A stretch of DNA of 64,000 nucleotides from Lethocerus indicus (taxonomy: Eukaryota > Arthropoda > Insecta > Hemiptera > Belostomatidae): contig JACDQD010000004.1 in NCBI GenBank assembly GCA_019843655.1, positions 11,160,001 to 11,224,000 of the forward strand. Direction: 5' to 3'. The position numbers and the translations under genes were made by a program. This document shows positions 1 through 13,400 of this stretch, piece after piece. Positions within the stretch are counted from its first letter, which is position 1, and each line of letters starts with the position of its first letter. The notes under the pieces were generated by a model. That model was not told the DNA's origin, did no database searches, and saw only the letters and a list, made by a program, of their open reading frames with translations.

Positions 1-152
1 CTCGAGACGCAAAATAGACTTAATATCGGACATCAGGGGGAAGTACCAAGAGAAATGTTATTGAAACATTTTAAATTCCATACATTCCCGTACATGATTT
101 ATATTCGTCGCGTCTAAGTTTTAGTAATATCAGAGTGCGCGGTACAACAATC

Positions 153-167
153 TCTCGAGACTCGAGA
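153..167. repeat. Palindrome TCTCGAG-A-CTCGAGA
   Basis: Perfect 7-bp arms around one A. Confidence 0.6.
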
Positions 168-1232
168 ATGCGGCCCTCGCTCTTGTCCTTTGAGAATTAT
201 CCTGTTCGGAAGTCATGTCACCGAAGGTGTTTCTGGCCGTGTTCGGTCCCGGAAAATTGATTTCGCCCTGAAGTTGAAACGAATTATGGATTTTGGAGCT
301 GAGAACAGGAGTGGAAGTAAGGGAAACTGGGCGTGATTTCAGGCTGAGAATGAGAAAAGCAAACCGAGCTTTGGATAGGGCTTCCCCCGCCGCCCCACTC
401 CACCGCTTTAACCCTTTCCCTCTGCAAATCCGACCGCTGTGTAAACTTCATTAATAAAGAGTCGGTTTCTGTCGCATCAACGGCAAGAAAATAGTTGTAT
501 TTGCGACATTTCCCCTTCGGACTTCTGGCTTTTTAGTTTCGTCATAAATATTTTGTACCAGAATTAAAACAAACCCGTGTAATTATTACAATCCGTGGAC
601 TACACCATCTACTGTTACTAAATTAGGTTCAACATTTAATTTTTAACTTAATTTTCTTTATCATTTCAAATAATATACAGAGCTTCCTTTTGTATGTTAA
701 GCGACGTGTAAGTTACGTCATTATTTACGTCCAGAACAACTATAATGCTATATCAGTATATTACTTAGTATTACGGGATATTCATGTTTAAAGTGGTTCA
801 TGTGAAACGATGTGGGTAAATAACGACGGTCAGATCAGAATAAAGGGATAAATAAAAATCGTCTACGTTCATTCATGATGGAAATAATCAGGGAGTTATC
901 AAACACGATATAATGAATATAAGGCATATAAATAGGAAACATATAATGACACTAGTGATTACTTAAGTCAACTAAATACAAAATCATTGTAAATATTCGA
1001 CAATATAGTACACTCTTGGTCTGTGTCAAACTCAATGCATTAATTTATGTCCTATACACAATTTTAATTTTGTTTCTATTAAATTCTTATTTCGACTTAG
1101 GTCATGAATTCTAGAATTTCAATTTCATTTTGGGTGTGCGAGAACCTGATATACTGTTTTAAAGGACGAAAGTCAACAACCACTGTCTGATTATTTCTAC
1201 AGAGTCTTCACCCAAAACGGGACTATGTAAAG

Positions 1233-1250
1233 TGAGAATATGTATTCTCA
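1233..1250. repeat. Palindrome TGAGAATA-TG-TATTCTCA
   Basis: Perfect 8-bp arms with a 2-nt spacer. About one such case is expected by chance in a window of this size. Confidence 0.6.
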
Positions 1251-4008
1251 GATTGACACCGAAACGCCTAAAAGTTGAAACACCTGCCGGTTGCCTCCCC
1301 TTATAATAGGGAAAAATAAATATTATCTTTGTATATTAATTTGAAGTATGGTGCGAGCCTACTTTTCCGACATTGGGGGGACAATATTCGAGCGAATACC
1401 GAAGCATTAACGTAATAATAGAGAACAAGGCGGGGGTCTTACGCTCTGTGCCTTATTCGGACTGTTAAAATGGTAAGCCTCTTAGCGTTTAGCGAGCGGC
1501 CCGGGATCTGTTAATTTTAGCCGAAGCCGGGCCCGGAACCCTCACAACGCCCGGATCCTCTTTTTTCTCTTATACTTCCCCCTTTTGTTTTAGCGCCGCT
1601 TCTAATAATTGGACTATAAGTTCACTCGGGTTTTAAGGGCCCCCGAGCCGAGTGAACACAGAAAAAGAAAAAGCAAAAACAGGTTTAATATTTGAGTAAA
1701 ATTAAATTGTCAGAATTGAGAGAAAACTTTTTTTCTGTTTGTGATTCGGGTCAATTTCATGTCCAACAACGCGGATTTTATTGCTAAATTAGGAATAATT
1801 TTTTAGCGCGGATTGAGGACCGTCCCCGGCAAAATTGTGTAACAGTAATAACTCAAAAATGTTTGATAAATTATCTTCTATTAAATTTAATTTTAAAAAC
1901 AAGGTGACAATTTTTTCGTAATTTTAAAACTATCGTATTTATAAAAAAATCCAAGAATATTATTCGTGCATATTTTATTTTCATGGTATGTCTAGCAACA
2001 TACATTTGAGATGATTTAAGTAGCCGGTATATCGCGATAATTGTTATATATGTTTAATTTAAAATTTTTACAATTGTACAGAGCACAGCGACAAGATTCT
2101 TATTCCGAGTATCGGTAGTGCTTAAGGGGCAATAACATTATCCGGGAGGTAAAAAAGAATTCAATTCTGTAAGAAAAAAAAAGGAAAGTAGGGGGGGGGC
2201 GTCATTTCGCGTCTTGGGATCGCGTTTCCGCTCGGGCTGGCCCCCAATCCCCATGCCGGGGCCGGCTGATAGCGTCGACTCGGCAAAACATAGACCGTCG
2301 GCGTTTCCTAACCCGCCCCAACGGTCCCCCCCCCCCTTTATAAGTGGTTATTAGCGCTTGGAAAATCGCCCCGCGCTACTCGGGCCGCTACTTTTTGCCA
2401 CGGAAACTCCGATATCGGATATCGCTTCTTCGTTTTACCGTAACGGCACTTTGCGCCGCCCTTCCAAACCCGGCCACCCCGGGGCGTTACACGGTTCGGG
2501 CACCGCATCACCCGTACCGATCTCTCTCACTGCCTTTCACTGAAATTCACTTATTTCGGATATTTATCACCGTAAATCTTGCCTAACATTTCCCGCATCT
2601 GAAGCCGCGGATAATTACTATAACATAACAAAGTGTTTTTTAACTACAATGTTACGGGTTGGGATAAAGAACTATGAATTATCCAACTCTCCGAATGACA
2701 CATAATTATAGCTGCTATGGTATATACCTCTTAATCGTGGCTTCGTATAATTAAATACTATAAAACACAGTGAATATTTCATTGGGGAGTATAAGCGGGT
2801 GGGTCGAAATAATTTTTCTCCGTATTATCCACTTTGTATAGTTCCTAGGCTAACGAGTCAATTTTAATTAAACGATTTATTAAATTGGTATTTTCATCCT
2901 ATGATAATTCATACTATTCAAGGCAGCGCAGTGAATTTCGGCTCGTAATCGAATCCAGTGTTGTCCCAGAATAAATAAGTGACCGTCGGCAAAGTGAACG
3001 ATCGCTCAAAACTTTCATTATAAACGTTATTATTTCGTTTTAAATTGAGCCAACTGTTTTTTAAACAACCGTTGTAATTCGTCTGGCTGGCTCGGTCTTT
3101 GAAAAGAAATTACCACGGAGATGGATTGCTACCTTACTCGTTTTTATGTAAAATAGGGCCGCCTTCTTTAATTTATTTTTTCTTCTTCTTACCCCCTTTA
3201 AAATTATTCGGAAGAATAATGGGCAGAATTTTCTCATGGAAAAAGGAACGGATACCGTAAATCTTCTCGAAATACGGTTCTGCTCCCCCTCCTCTCCACT
3301 ACCCTCCTGTTTCCGTTTTCATTATTTTTGTTCGGTTTATAACTGCACAGCTATATAAACTTGGTCTGAATGGCGGGGCGGTGAAAATATAAAATAGTCC
3401 GATTTGACGGTCCAATGGGCCCATTGTTAGGATGGAAGGTCTAACCCGATCCCACGATTGTAATAATAATAACTAGGTTACAAATTACCGGGGATTGTCG
3501 TATTTATATATAATCGACAGGGAGGATAAACAATTACAACCACGACATAAATACCGCTTATAGTGGAACGATATTGGCACCAATTCATAAAAATTCAAAT
3601 TCAAATTACCGATTATTAAAGCCATTTTACGTCCAATCATTTTCGAAAAAATATCACGTCCCTTCTACTTTCTAGTGGGTATCGTTTCCATCACATAAGG
3701 AGCAGATACTCAGTGGGCAGTATCGATACAAATGAAGTTGAATGAAATAGAGGAGGAGTGGAGGGGGGGGGAGCGACTGAAGACAGTCATATTTTACGGC
3801 TTTCCGCACCCATGATGAATGTCCCCACTCGACCCTCACACGCCCTGGGAGACCGCATGACTCCAGAAGAAATTCGAGAAATAATTTCGTACCAAGAATT
3901 TATCGCAGAGTCCCCACTACAAATCGTATTTCTGTCGGCCGGGGCAGACCGGAGGAGGAGGAAAACTGAATTTATTCGACGTTAGTAATGGGATCAGATA
4001 TTGGTGAA

Positions 4009-4034
4009 GGGGGGGGGTGGAGGGGCAGGGAGGC
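4009..4034 (+). other. G-quadruplex-type tract
   Basis: A G9 run, then TGGA, GGGG, CA, GGG, AGG. It fits four G3+ runs with short loops and lies at the end of a small GC island (3755-4035). Confidence 0.6.
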
Positions 4035-4781
4035 TCGGAAAATCCAATGAGTTACCGATGGCCCACAAACTAGTTATAAAACGTATTTCCCCAACGTTAG
4101 CCAACCTTTAGACTGACGATAGTAAATTTTGAGCAAAGAAATTTCAGCTGAAATGTGACGTTTATTTATTTGCGAGTAACTTGATTTAGAGTTTTTAAAA
4201 ATAATTTTTGTCGGATTAAAAATGTTTCATTTATAATCCATTGCAAGGAAGCAATCGTTTCCCTACGAGAGAAATATTCAAATTATATTTTTTCTGATCA
4301 TGTTTAAAAAGATTGAGGTATGATACATAACAGGTATGATTAATGAAAAAAATACGAAATAAATTACGTGTAAATAAAATAAAATTTTCTCCCAATTCGA
4401 CCCGATTTAAGCGGTAGTCGTTTGATGTTAGTACACAGATGACATTACCATTTAATTAGTGCACAACAATAATGTTACAACAGAAGTAGACTAACAACAA
4501 TTAAGAGGAGGATGCCGCGGAAGGTCAACACCGAACAAACATCAAAGCCAGTTGTCAATTACATCCAAATTAATGACAACAAAAATACGACCTCGTGCGA
4601 GTCGTAATTAAACATTTATGTTCGGTGAGTAGAACAATGATCTCCGGGCAAAATGTGCAGCAGAGAAAATTAGATGCAATCGGTGGTCAGCTTCAACATT
4701 CAACTGGAAAATGGTGACGGAAAATTATCAAAATGGATTGCAAAATGTACCGACATTGTCTTTCAAAATGAAATAATTTTT

Positions 4782-4803
4782 TTTCAATATTGTAATATTG
4801 AAA
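4782..4803. repeat. 10-bp inverted repeat with 2-nt spacer
   Basis: TTTCAATATT and AATATTGAAA flank GT, in AT-rich DNA. Confidence 0.6.
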
Positions 4804-6142
4804 TATTGTATCAGGGGCTCTTCTAGCTAAGAGTTAGGACCTACACCTAGTGGAAGGTATTTTTAATTACCAGCGGGTCTAATGGGATAAATGGTAGAGA
4901 TTCGGCCTACGATGTCGGTTACTTTTGAGGACTGGTTTATGACATCAGTTCTTGTCGGTACGTCAAAAGCAATATGGAAGTATTAAATTTGTAATTATAA
5001 AACGTGACGCGCGTAAATAAGTGTCGGACTAACGGTAATTTTGTACATTGTTGAGTTGTTATGAAAAGCCGTTCAAAAGCCATTGATAGCCATCCAGAAT
5101 AATTTACATGATTTATTTGCTGCGCTATTGTTTGGTTCCAACAACAGGCTAAATAAGTTAACTTGTAATAGGTGTATATTGAATATATTCCATGGCGGGA
5201 ATCGCGATCGGTCTTTTTAAGCGTAATGGATTTACCTCGCGGGGAACAATCTCATTAAAACGAACGCACGAGGCACAACGTCGATTCGATTTAGCCGGTG
5301 GAAAATATTCGGGAGGGAAATAATAATTTGTTTGCGCCGAGTACCCGATTCCGAATCTGGTTTACATTATTGGAACGCGCGGCAGTTTATTATCTATTCG
5401 AAACCGTTGTTCTGAGCCTCGGCCAAATCATCCGGCCCATGCCGGTAATAGGATTAGTACAATGTCGATCGCCACAAAAATAACTCTCGGTTCAAGCATC
5501 TGGCCCGCTGTTTGCATTCGATAATTTATCGGAAAAATATTGTAAAATTTTATGGTCGACGTATCCGCGCACTGTTTATACAATAGCCGCTTTACGACCG
5601 CTATCCCGATTTGTCCTGTCATTGTTTTCGCCGTGCAATCTTCTCCATTACGCGCGAGGGAGAAAAAACATATTCAGATCATTACTCCATTCTGAATGTT
5701 GGATATTCAAACGACGAATAATGCTACCTCGAGGATTAGCGATTTCATGAGCAGGATAATAATGAAAAACCATTATTCTATATATTATATATATCGAGTG
5801 GTTAAAAATAATTTTGAGGAGCAATATAGTTGCCGTATCTCTTGCCGGGACTAATAATGTGATTTTTCAGTCCTTCCTTCAGTTTCTGTTATATTTTGTG
5901 AATATAAATATACACAGATAGTTGTGTGCACGAAACAACCACAGTCGTTGTGAATAAGTACACTCACACGGTGAAAAATACAGTCGGTACACAAATTTCC
6001 CCGAAACAACAGATTACATATACGTAAATATATATGTATATATATATGTATTTAAAAAAATCACAGAAATTTAAATCCTTTTATATACAGGTGTGCACAA
6101 AAATATCTCCTCATAGGGAATTTTTCAGTAGCGGTAATAGGA

Positions 6143-6157
6143 TTAGAATGATTCTAA
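6143..6157. repeat. Palindrome TTAGAAT-G-ATTCTAA
   Basis: Perfect 7-bp arms around one G, directly abutting the tRNA-like relic on its 5' side. Confidence 0.7.
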
Positions 6158-6215
6158 GGGGTGTGTGGTAGCACGCCTGCCCAGCTGGAAATGGTCGCCC
6201 GATTATCACCAGGAT
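6155..6215 (+). mobile_element. tRNA-Ala-like relic, possible SINE head or tRNA pseudogene
   Basis: The sequence GGGGTGT, then GTGGTAG, then CACGCCTGCCCAGC resembles the 5' half of tRNA-Ala (GGGGGTGT, GTGGTAG, GCGCGTGC..AGC), but lacks the AGCTCA part of the A box. The region equivalent to the B box, GGTCGCCCGATTATC, is degenerate. The 3' acceptor strand is absent. It is not a functional tRNA. Assignment rests on visual resemblance only. Confidence 0.35.
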
Positions 6216-7432
6216 TTAGTGGCTACCAAACTGTAGTAAAGTTATCCTAATCGCACTCCCATAGGGCCCACCTAAATATAACGTATTCACCTCTTTTCTG
6301 CCGCATTACCTGCGGCAGCGTTCGCCGTACGCTAACACGCCCCCCGCCCCTCACTAGTGAAGCAATTCCGGGTATTATGCCTGCAATCCAGTTAAATGTT
6401 ATTGCACGCAGCGCGTGAACAACCGGCCCTGAGGAGATAGGGGAAGCTTGGCATTCATAACGCTGGTTTTTTGCCGTTTTCCTTCCACCGCCGTGCCATA
6501 AAACTAAGCGATTTAAATAGCCACGGCTCTAATTATCAAAAATATACAGTTCTCCTCTAAATGTTAAATACTATACAAATTAAAATATCTCAGTTTAATC
6601 GAAAGCGGCTCCTACGTTTAAAAATACCAATAATGAATGGAATAGATATGGTAAAACGGTCATCGCTAGGAGGGCTATCTTCGCCTACACCGGAATGCCA
6701 TACAGAGTGCTACTAACCGAGACGATAACTAAAAACCGGGTTAGGGTAGGAAAAATTAAACGCGGACAGAATTTCACAACAGTGTTTCTATTGATTCATT
6801 CTTGTCATGACAACTTGATCAACCATTAGTAATATTACAGTGATGAACTCTGGCCCACTTTGGACGTATTTGTAGTAGGAGGTAGAGATTGATTTTTAAG
6901 AAAACACTTCCAGGCTTCAGAATGTTGATAAACTCGAGGAATAGAAAATAACAGAAATGTCCTTTCTAAAGTGTTACCGTTGTAGCGTTGTTCGATAATG
7001 CATGCACTACAGAAAATAAATTGTCATCGGAGTGACTGGAGGGATAAAGGAGGGACGAAAGAAAGGAAGGGGGGTGGGGGCATAATGTACGTTCGGCGAA
7101 GAGAGTCGTCCTCGTCGTATAATGACGGAGGAAAAGCGTTGAGGAAATTGGGAAAAGGGGGACCGGGTTATTGTGGGCCAGAAGTCGGCGGGCGGAAGCT
7201 CCGGGCCAAAATTGATTTCTGTATCGCCCCTCAAAAATACAATAATTCGGGAGGGGATTTGGCCGCCCGCCACCGTAAATGCGCTATTACCAGTTTCCAT
7301 CAGCGGGACCCGGGCTTAAGGACTATCCGTTTAGCGATCGGACCAATGGACAAATCCCCTATCGAGTGACAGCTCGCATTACCTCCCCTCCTTCCTTTAC
7401 CTGCCGCACTCAACCACAACCCTGACAACTAC

Positions 7433-7433
<1 letters not shown>
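6216..7433. other. Intergenic DNA
   Basis: AT-rich with a GC island at about 7020-7430 that is open in both directions (7007-7300 minus, 6998-7369 plus). Neither translation has recognisable domains; both look like by-products of low stop density. Confidence 0.65.

Positions 7434-7491
<58 letters not shown>
7434..7491. repeat. (CA)n microsatellite, about 29 units
   Basis: An uninterrupted CA run of about 58 bases, preceded by ACAACTACAA. The longest dinucleotide tract on this side of the window. Confidence 0.98.
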
Positions 7492-7493
<2 letters not shown>

Positions 7494-10400
7494 CTGTTAG
7501 TTTACCGCAGCTATTTTAGACCTTTCCCTTATCATTTCTAACGTTGTATACATGGACCTCGAAATGCTAAATAAAGAACATTTTTATTAACAACTTTTAT
7601 GAACTTCTTTAAATATTTAAATTGAAATATTCTAGTATACGTAGCGAGGGAAACGTGTCCATCACCAGCACAGGACACGCGTCCTATCTCTATAATTAAA
7701 CAGCCTAAATATTTGTCCTTTCCTTATGTATCTATATGACTGTCCGCATTGCAGAATAATTCGAAGACCCTAATTTATACCTGGTTGGCAGAGTGGAACG
7801 TCCCTGACGAAAGGAAAAGCACCCGGGGAGCGGTCTTCTAATAGGAGAACCCTCGCTCGCACTAAGCCGCTTTTTATCCTTAATCTGATGAATAGACAGA
7901 GAGGCAAACTCCGGTACCTAATTGAAACAGGAAAGGAGATTGGAAAGGAGAAAAGATCTTGTGAAAATTCTCCTTCCTTTCAGATATTAATGCTCCGAGA
8001 ACGATAAATTAAACATTTTCTCGCGACGGGACGTCAGTAGAATAATTTATGTCGGATCACGTATATTTAATTTAATTAAAAACCGAAAAATGTTATTTCT
8101 AATGAAATTTAATTTTGTGGCGGGATAAAATTGTCAATGTAAGCATTATTTTGGAATGATATTCATAGCAGCGCCCCTGCAAATATTATGCAACAGAGAT
8201 TTTAATTATTGTTGTAATTTCCAATAGTTATATAATTTGCCGTCGTAACATTCTTTCATCCCCTACTGGATTAATTTTGGATTTCAGTGCAAACAACGAA
8301 AAGGTCTTTTACGCAATTTATTATACATTTTTAGGTATATTCGATGTTCTAGTATTACATTTCACGCATTTTTCAAGTTCCGTTTCCTTAGTCTTCGTGA
8401 GTGATGATAGTCTACGGACACATTTTGCTTAATTATTGTTCAACAACACGCTGGCCTTTTATTAAAGAAAACCCTTTTCCGTCGTTCTTAAATGAATTTC
8501 ACTCAAGTCTCGTAATAACGACTTGAGGAATAAAGGTTTTGTAGTCATATTGAATTCCTTATCGCTTAATTATGATGTTACTCGAGAAAGGTGCGCCTTT
8601 ATCTATGTACTAACAACTAGCAACCCCCGCCCCCTTTGACACCGAAAGAGACACGACGTAGGACGAACATGAAAAAGAAGTTACAAGCGTTTCATTAGCC
8701 AGTCTAGTTGATCCCCGGTAAAAGCGGCGACTGTAAAACATTCGAAGAGGTAGAATCGCCTTTAATGGGTCCCACTATTTCCCCGGCGACTATTAAGAAG
8801 CCATTTCAATAAAGAAGGGTTTCGACGGACCGGGCGGAGGCAAAAGAGAAGTAGGGTGAAAGGAAGTGACAGTGGGGTGAGAGCAGGAGTGGGAAGAGGA
8901 TTTCCAAAGTAAGTTGGGGAAAGAGGAAGGTTGGACATTCCGGGCACAGTGCATGTCTAAGAGCGCATTTGCATCTTTTATTACTTTTCCGGGCGGAGGG
9001 TCACACTACGTGACTTCGGCCTCCCACCCCCCACCCCCCAAAGTCCCCTACTTCCAGCTCCGATTGATCACCACCCCTTTCCGTTGCATTTATCATTAAC
9101 GATACGGGCCGCTGTTTAACTCCCGATTCTTAACTTGGCAATGTCCTTCTCGGTCTGTTTAGCGGAATTATTTATTTTCCTCTTAATGGATTAGACGACA
9201 AATAACCTAAGTGGAAGTAAAACCTTTCCTATCGAACTGATGCGATACGAGTATAACGGCCGAATCCCCTACCACCCAGAAATCCATCGATGATCGTCCC
9301 AGAAAATATAATCTATACGGCTAATTTATAAGAAATATTATAACAAATTTTAATTCATTTGAGTCGTTTCCAGCAATATGATTCAATATTACGAGTTACT
9401 ATTTAATAAATTATTTTTATAGGCGAATACCAGCCTGTTACTCTTCTGTTATGATGAGTTGGTGGTTGGTGGCGGGGCTTATATAAATAAAACCTTCATT
9501 CCCAGATATTATTTATGCAATTTTGATTTAAAATTTTCCGGCCAATGATTGCACTTGAATTTACTCTCCTCTCCAACCCCGCCAAAATAACATCGCCCAA
9601 TAAAAAAAGAGCTATGCGGTAATACTTTAACTGACTATGTAACAATTATGTTAATGTGTGTAATATTGTGATTGGACCGCGTTTTAAATTTGTTTTCGCT
9701 TGCATTCCTACGCGGTCTTGTTTTTTGTCGGAACCCTCCTAATACATAAATAGACGGGAATATTCAGCTGGGAGTGGGTTAGAGAGGAGGCGGGAACAAC
9801 ACTTCACAAGTTGAGAACAACACTGTACCTTGTTCAGTGTCACCGTCCACTTTCCGGCCCTGCTCACCCAATACTAGCACCAGGCCCGCTATTGCGGCCC
9901 CGAATCCGCCTCTCGGAAACGTGAACGGACGATTCCCCTCAAAGGGACTGGATCGGACGGGAGCTTCGACCGACTCTGCGGGCCACATGCGGCGGCCTAA
10001 TGCCGATTTATGGGCCTCGAAGAGCTTTTATTGCGAATAAATTCTGCAGCCGGCCCCGCGGTGTCGACGTCTCTTCTGGCCGCCGCCGCTGTAACGTTTA
10101 CTGCAGGATATACGACCCGGTACAACGAACCACCTTCTCGTATATTGGGAAACGTCGTCGGAAAATATTCTTATTACCCATCCGGAAGGGAAATAAATTT
10201 ATTCATTCGATTCGCCAATAAGCATATTTCGGAAAGCTCTACAGTGCTATTCCAGACATGTAGAAAACCGAAGGGTTAACCTACAACACACATGTTCATA
10301 TTGGGAGTAGGACAGTATTTTATATTTATTTGTTTATGAAAATGAATCCGATTCAGTATTGACGTTTTATCTATTATTGTGCAATCTATTTCGCTGTAAT

Positions 10401-13400
10401 GTTCTAGAAGCGAACATCACCGTTTCAAATCTACAATTTAAGCACTAACCGGATGTAGATAAAACGTTATGAAATCAAAATTTTAATGTATCCTCTCCCA
10501 AACATTAATCCATCGCTGTAGCCGTTTAAAACACATTTCGTAAAATTTTATTTTTTCTTGCCCGAAGCCATTCCAAGCACAAAGACAGAGCGAGTACCTC
10601 CGGTTAGTCATGGACAATTTTCCGAAATCCGAGGATTGAGAAAGGGATGTGAACGCCCGCATGCCGGCGTTGCCAGAACGGCATCGATCTCGGTAAAGCC
10701 TGCCAGAGAAGCAATCTCTGGGAGGGCGCAAAAAATGAATCCAATCCATTATTCGCTAATGACCACATGTTCGACCCAGTACATATCGCCCGCGATTATT
10801 CGCATCATTCACACAATCCCTTTACCGAAACTCCCTTCCCTTTCATTGTACCTGGGATGAAAATAATTTGTCATCATTGGATTGTTTTATAAGAAAAAAT
10901 GATTTATTTTGTCAGCCAGGATGCGTGGAGGGCAACTAATGAAAAGCAACCATACAAATATGTATAATAACAGTTTTTTTTTTTTTAATTTCTGGACTTA
11001 TTTATTCCCCTTCATTGTAGTCTCACTGTTGCCGTCGGTTATTCCCTGAACAATTCTTGGGGATACTTATTTTCGTTTCCAGTTTTCTCTATCCCCGTCC
11101 CAGCAGGTGGAGTCCTTACACCACTTGTCCGGAGATAATGGATCGGCGGGAAAAAAGCGAATTGTCCGCAAAGTGCTGCCGTAATAGCGCCTCGGGTTCA
11201 AAGGGAGTTTCGACGCCTACCCGTGTCACGAAATCTCTTATGGCTTCATCTTACTGCGGGCGGTACCCTGGCGCGTGATCTCAATCTTCCACTTCCGCGC
11301 AGGCGCACTTGCAGCAATACGACTGTATCGAGTTGCTCGTCCAATTTGAAATGTAATATGCATATTGGCAATAAGTGAAAAGAGTTTTTCTTTTGAAATA
11401 ACTAATGAAACAGAAAAAATGAAGCAACGTGGTAAGGTTTATAAGCGTAAAAAAAGAGCAACGAGGAAAAGTGCTCGACACACAGTTTTTCATTCGAATC
11501 GGCGTTAGGGGATCGTTTATGAGCGGCTGGGTCCCGCCGGCAATCCTCGATATAAACGGCCGGACTTGTTAGTCCACCTGTTATTTTTCTCATCTTTCTT
11601 CCCGTGCAAAAAAGAGACAAACTCCCGGTGTAAAACTGGAATGGTGTGGAGTGGTTCAGTAAGCTCCGGCGGCCCCGGCCTAACGAAGTCAATATTAAAA
11701 CGAATCACACACCGTAAAGCGCTAATGGCAACGACTTTAGTCCCCCGGTTAAGCACTACACTTTTTGCGGCTTTCTTATTTGGATTTTCGCTTGTAATCG
11801 GAATTCGTAAAATAGTGCAATTTGACGTCAAAAACTCGGACATGATTGATCGCTCACATGACATTCCCCTTTGTCCATCGAATTGAAAATCATTTGAAAG
11901 AATCTAAATTTTTTTTCACCGATTCATATATAAAGTCGAGGGCTGTAATACAGCTACTAAATTGGTCAATTTTCCGCTATTTCCTGAGTCTCCAATTAAG
12001 ATCTCGGTAGACAAAAGTAAAGGTGGTATTTGTACTTTAATCAAAGGGGGAACCGTCTACGTACACGTCGAATACTTAATAGGTCTTTTAACCTAATCAC
12101 AGGACAGTGTTTTTTGATCCGAACTGAACATAATTAATCGTACTTCTGGCATTCCCCGATATTATATAATAATTTGATTGTCACGATCATTCAACCCACA
12201 GATTAAAATTATTGCTTTTTATATTATTAATATAATTATCGTTTAATTTTGTATAGCATAATTATATTATTAATTTGATCTAATTTGTTGTCATCATATG
12301 TCGAAAATTATATGAACACTAGGTTGTTGATTTAAAGAAAACCGTTTTGTCTTACAGTACAATGATGTAGGTCTTGTAATATAAGACGGTAAAGTTCTTT
12401 ATTCGATATCTTATCCACGTTTTCCCGAGTGTAAGAGATAAACCATAGGGGATTATGGTGGCCCCGGTTATTTACCCGCGGGCCGGCCCTATACACCGGA
12501 TCGGTCCAATCAATCTTCTACGCCGCCCTCCCAACCGAATTAGAGCCCGCCAACCCGGTCAGACCTCAGGCCCACTTTTATCTACACCGGCCATCGGCTG
12601 TCCCCTCAGTACGAGTCTCGATTGTTATTTCAGATTCGCCCCGCAATGAATGGTAAAATCGTAATTCGGACCGAGTGCAATTTGATCAGGCAGCGGAGAC
12701 TGTGGAACGGAATAAAATCCGAGTTTCTGCATAATAGCATAATCTGTCTGGAAAATTGGTGTTCACCGATGACACTTTCAAGTTTGGACAGTAGGCCCTT
12801 CGATACATACACCACTCCACTCTAAAGCAGGTAATTAAAAAATGTAGCATAAACTCTTTCTCTTCCTCTAGGTCGACACACGTATACGACAACTTATGTA
12901 ACATAAAAATAATTAAAATAATAAAAATGGAGCAGCCACAGACTGCTATCTGGGCAGACTAGTTATGAATTGTGCTCCGCAGCGTATCATCCTCCGAGAA
13001 CAGCCGAGGCGATCTTAATTCTTATGCAAATATACGGAAACACACATATACACACCTTATTGAAACCCTTTGTCATTAAACGATGATTAAACCTAAAAAA
13101 CGAAAAAACAATACTGGCTTCGGTATTTGTCCCAACACTAAGTACTTTCGGTCTTGCTAAATTCGGCGTTAAATGGTGGCCCTTGTTGTTGAACACCGCT
13201 CAACAGTGCTGTTTTCCAATATCGGCTGAAAAACCGTGTCCCTGCCAGCACATTATTACAATCAGGGCCGGAGAATGAAATGAACGCTAACGAACAAGCG
13301 GTATCCAATATTGTGTGAGGGACCCGGGGCGCGCCCTCGCAAACGGCCTTTCATGACCGAGCACTTGTCGGGGTTCGTAAAATAAAATCAGGATCTCATT

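Larger units (their letters stand above)
1..6142. other. Intergenic DNA, no gene recognised
   Basis: Mostly AT-rich with GC-rich islands near 1490-1560, 2170-2540 and 3755-4035. Holds G9 at 2191-2199, C11 at 2326-2336, G9 at 3763-3771 and G9 at 4009-4017, plus the DRE-like word TATCGATA at about 3722. Open frames in the islands are short (under 81 codons) and resemble no family I know. A TA-rich stretch lies at 6016-6052. Confidence 0.7.

Noticed and set aside
1..6. CTCGAG restriction-type hexamer at the very first base
   Set aside because: A six-base match at an arbitrary window edge carries no evidence of cloning or rearrangement.
12760..12800. FTDDT-like reading resembling a reverse transcriptase catalytic box
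   Set aside because: No supporting RT motifs on either side; the frame stops shortly after.
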